Assembly (NCBI GenBank): GCA_016181905.1
Contig: JACOYM010000037.1
Coordinates: 1 to 7,164 of the forward strand
Direction of reading: 5' to 3'
Origin: Candidatus Pacearchaeota archaeon
GTDB lineage: Archaea > Nanobdellota > Nanobdellia > Pacearchaeales > GW2011-AR1
DNA length: 7,164 bases
Shown: piece after piece, positions 5,439 through 7,164 of the stretch
Layout: every line of letters begins with the position of its first letter
Numbering within the stretch: the stretch's first letter is position 1
Translations under genes and position numbers: made by a program
Notes under the pieces: model-generated
Database searches by the model: none
Seen by the model: only the letters and a program-made list of their open reading frames with translations
What the model was told of the DNA's origin: nothing

Positions 5439-6371
5439 ATGGCAATAATAGTATTAAGCAAAAAAGAAGCAAAGAAACTTATTGGAAATATAAGCGATGA
5501 AAAGCTCGACTATATGCTGAACATGCTTGGCTTGGGAGTTGAAAAAATAACTGAAGACAGCATAGACATAGAGGTTACCCCTAACAGGCCAGACATGCTC
5601 TCGCAATCAGGCATATTCAGGGCGCTGGAAAGCTATCTTGGAAAGAAAAAGGCAAGGCAATACAAGCTGCAGAAGCCGGAAAAGGATTTTGAGGTTAGGA
5701 TAGACAAATCTGTAAGAGACATCAGGCCTTATACTGCATGCGCAATTGTGAAAAACCTGAAGCTTGACGATGAAAAAATCAAGGAGATAATAGACATACA
5801 GGAGAGCATTCATTCAACTTTGGGAAGGAACAGGAAAAAAATGGCCATAGGCATCTACCCCCTGGAGAAAATCTCCCTGCCGATAAGATATGAGGCAAGA
5901 AAACCGCAGGACATTAGATTCATTCCTTTAGACGCAGCAGAGGAGATGAATGCCCTGCAAATACTTCAAAGGCACCCGACAGGCAGGGAATATGCCCATC
6001 TGCTTCAAGGCAAGGATAGATATCCTGTTTTTGTAGATTCAAAAGGGCAGATTTTAAGCATGCCCCCAATCATAAACAGCAACAGCACAGGCAAGGTAAC
6101 AGAGCAAACAAAAGAGGTTTTTATTGAATGCTCTGGCTTTGACCTTAATGCACTGAAAAAAGCACTAAACATCCTTGTTACAATGCTGGCAGACATGGGA
6201 TGCAAAATATACCAGATGAGGCTTGATTATGGAATTAAAGAAAAAGAAATCACCCCAAACCTTGCCCCGGAAAAGATAAAAATAAGCCTGGATAATGCAA
6301 ACAAGCTTCTCGGCCTGGAGCTGAAAGAGGCAGAGATGAAAAAACTGCTGCAAAAGATGGGTTATGAGTGA
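5439..6371 (+). CDS. pheT: Phenylalanyl-tRNA synthetase beta subunit, N-terminal part (before an in-frame TGA)
   Basis: These 310 residues are the first part of the archaeal-type PheRS beta subunit, which supports the alpha subunit, binds tRNA-Phe and carries the editing region. Features are the N-terminal domain with DIEVTPNRPDMLSQSGIFRAL (residues 43-63), the B3/B4-type editing domain from about 95 to 235 (for example HSTLGRNRKKMAIGIYPLEK, 125-144; MPPIINSNSTGKVTE, 208-222), and the start of the B5 domain with LGLELKEAEMKKLLQKMGYE (291-310). The frame then meets TGA at 6369-6371, but family similarity continues in the same frame straight afterwards, so the intact gene would run from 5439 to 7079 with 546 codons, a normal archaeal length. 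The ATG lies 7 bases after the DUF3850 gene and has no Shine-Dalgarno. Confidence 0.85.
   Translation: MAIIVLSKKEAKKLIGNISDEKLDYMLNMLGLGVEKITEDSIDIEVTPNRPDMLSQSGIFRALESYLGKKKARQYKLQKPEKDFEVRIDKSVRDIRPYTACAIVKNLKLDDEKIKEIIDIQESIHSTLGRNRKKMAIGIYPLEKISLPIRYEARKPQDIRFIPLDAAEEMNALQILQRHPTGREYAHLLQGKDRYPVFVDSKGQILSMPPIINSNSTGKVTEQTKEVFIECSGFDLNALKKALNILVTMLADMGCKIYQMRLDYGIKEKEITPNLAPEKIKISLDNANKLLGLELKEAEMKKLLQKMGYE
6369..6371 (+). other. In-frame TGA interrupting pheT
   Basis: Codon 311 of pheT is TGA, between MGYE and NNNGVLVPAWRTDIMHEVD. No base has been gained or lost, because both halves are in the same frame. A single substitution from a sense codon such as GGA, AGA or TGG would explain it. 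TGA also ends pheS and the DUF1599-like gene, and tryptophan is written TGG throughout, so a general TGA reassignment is unlikely. Confidence 0.85.
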
Positions 6372-6413
6372 AATAACAATGGAGTTCTGGTTCCTGCCTG
6401 GAGAACAGACATC

Positions 6414-7079
6414 ATGCATGAGGTGGATATCATAGAGGACATTGCTATTGCTTATGGCTATGACAAATTCATTCCAGAAATCCCGCAGATTTCAACTATT
6501 GGGGAAGAGGACAAAAAAGAAACAGCAAAAAGAAAGATTGCAGAAATTCTTGCTGGGCTGGGCATGATAGAAACCTGTTCATTGCATTTATCAACAAAAG
6601 AGGACTTAAAGAAATGCGGCATAAAAGAAGCGATTGAGGTTGAAGACAGCAAAACAGACTATAAATTCCTAAGGCAGAATTTATTATGCCCTGCATTAAA
6701 AACCCTTTCAGAGAATGTTGACGCAGAATACCCCCAGAAAATTTTTGAAATGGGGGTGGTTTTCAAAAAGGATGAGAGGGCAGAGACTGGGATAAGCGAG
6801 AGGGAAAGCCTGGCTGTTGCTCTTTCTCCCGGGAACTTTACAGAGGCAAAACAGGTTCTTGAGTATTTAGGCAGAATGCTTGATATAAAACTAAGCATAG
6901 AGGAAACGCAGCACCCAAGTTTTATTGATGGAAGATGCGGCAAGATTGTTTTGGGGGATGTTATATTTGATAAAACAAGAGACATCGGCATAATCGGAGA
7001 GATTCACCCATCTCTTTTGAAAAAATGGCATATAAAAATGCCCGTGGCAGGATTTGAGATTTGCGTTGATGAGATTTAA
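6414..7079 (+). CDS. pheT: Phenylalanyl-tRNA synthetase beta subunit, C-terminal part (after the in-frame TGA)
   Basis: This frame continues pheT after the TGA at 6369-6371. Its first ATG (6414) is Met326 of the full gene; 14 in-frame codons before it (NNNGVLVPAWRTDI) also belong to the subunit but cannot be translated without readthrough. The 221 residues from that ATG include the second half of the B5 domain (HEVDIIEDIAIAYGYDKF, 2-19), the inactive synthetase-like core with LRQNLLCPALKTLSENVD (86-103) and YPQKIFEMGVVF (106-117), and the closing GIIGEIHPSLLKKW...MPVAGFEI region (192-216) typical of the archaeal C-terminus. Starting here would cut the B5 domain in the middle of its RTDIxHEVDIIED motif, so an independently folding second protein is unlikely but not excluded. 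The end is complete. Confidence 0.8.
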   Translation: MHEVDIIEDIAIAYGYDKFIPEIPQISTIGEEDKKETAKRKIAEILAGLGMIETCSLHLSTKEDLKKCGIKEAIEVEDSKTDYKFLRQNLLCPALKTLSENVDAEYPQKIFEMGVVFKKDERAETGISERESLAVALSPGNFTEAKQVLEYLGRMLDIKLSIEETQHPSFIDGRCGKIVLGDVIFDKTRDIGIIGEIHPSLLKKWHIKMPVAGFEICVDEI

Positions 7080-7164
7080 AAAGATGCAGAATATGCTGAT
7101 AACTTTAAGACAAGGGGAGTTAGTTTCAATCGCCTGGAGAATTATATTTTAGGGGATGGCTCAC

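Noticed and set aside
5439..7079. Selenocysteine or genome-wide recoding of TGA to explain the pheT stop
   Set aside because: TGA terminates pheS and the DUF1599-like gene, no other in-frame TGA occurs in the genes here, tryptophan is TGG, and PheT is not a known selenoprotein. Local readthrough cannot be excluded, but a general reassignment is not supported.
7100..7164. Possible start of a tRNA or other structured RNA at the right edge
   Set aside because: I could not find acceptor, D-arm or anticodon-arm pairing in the bases available.

Overview
The window looks like a piece of an AT-rich archaeal genome, most likely from a small-genome DPANN lineage of the Woesearchaeota/Pacearchaeota kind. 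The lineage is an inference. The archaeal part rests on the gene set: an archaeal-type UMP kinase, an RNase P protein of the Rpp30 family, a MEMO-family protein, and the archaeal form of phenylalanyl-tRNA synthetase (long alpha subunit with N-terminal winged helices, short beta subunit of about 546 codons). Several genes have a TATA-like box about 25-30 bases before the start codon and no Shine-Dalgarno sequence, the usual arrangement for leaderless archaeal mRNAs. Several proteins are short for their families.

Layout. Positions 1-77 hold the tail of a DUF2080-like, transposon-associated protein. A plus-strand pair follows: UMP kinase (149-844) and a shortened RNase P component 3 (860-1324). 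This pair ends tail-to-tail, with a 4-base overlap, against a minus-strand block read from right to left: a deacetylase-fold protein (3191-2463), a MEMO protein (2430-1594) and an unrecognised 81-residue protein (1566-1321). A divergent promoter region (3192-3336) separates this block from a plus-strand operon that runs to the end of the window: pheS, a small DUF1599 (Nmad1)-like gene, a small DUF3850/ASCH-like gene, then pheT.

How the genes relate. PheS and PheT together form the (alpha-beta)2 enzyme that charges tRNA-Phe. UMP kinase feeds pyrimidine nucleotide synthesis and Rpp30 belongs to RNase P, so most of the window is housekeeping.

The two most notable points are both in the pheS-pheT operon. 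First, two small genes of families common in phages, one with a MazG-like nucleotide-related fold and one with an ASCH fold, sit between the two synthetase subunit genes with overlapping or very short junctions. Second, pheT has an in-frame TGA at codon 311 (6369-6371). Its reading frame and family similarity continue unbroken on both sides. That means a nonsense mutation, a sequence error, readthrough or a genuinely split subunit. There is no gene-free stretch longer than 300 bases, and I saw no tRNA, rRNA or CRISPR array.
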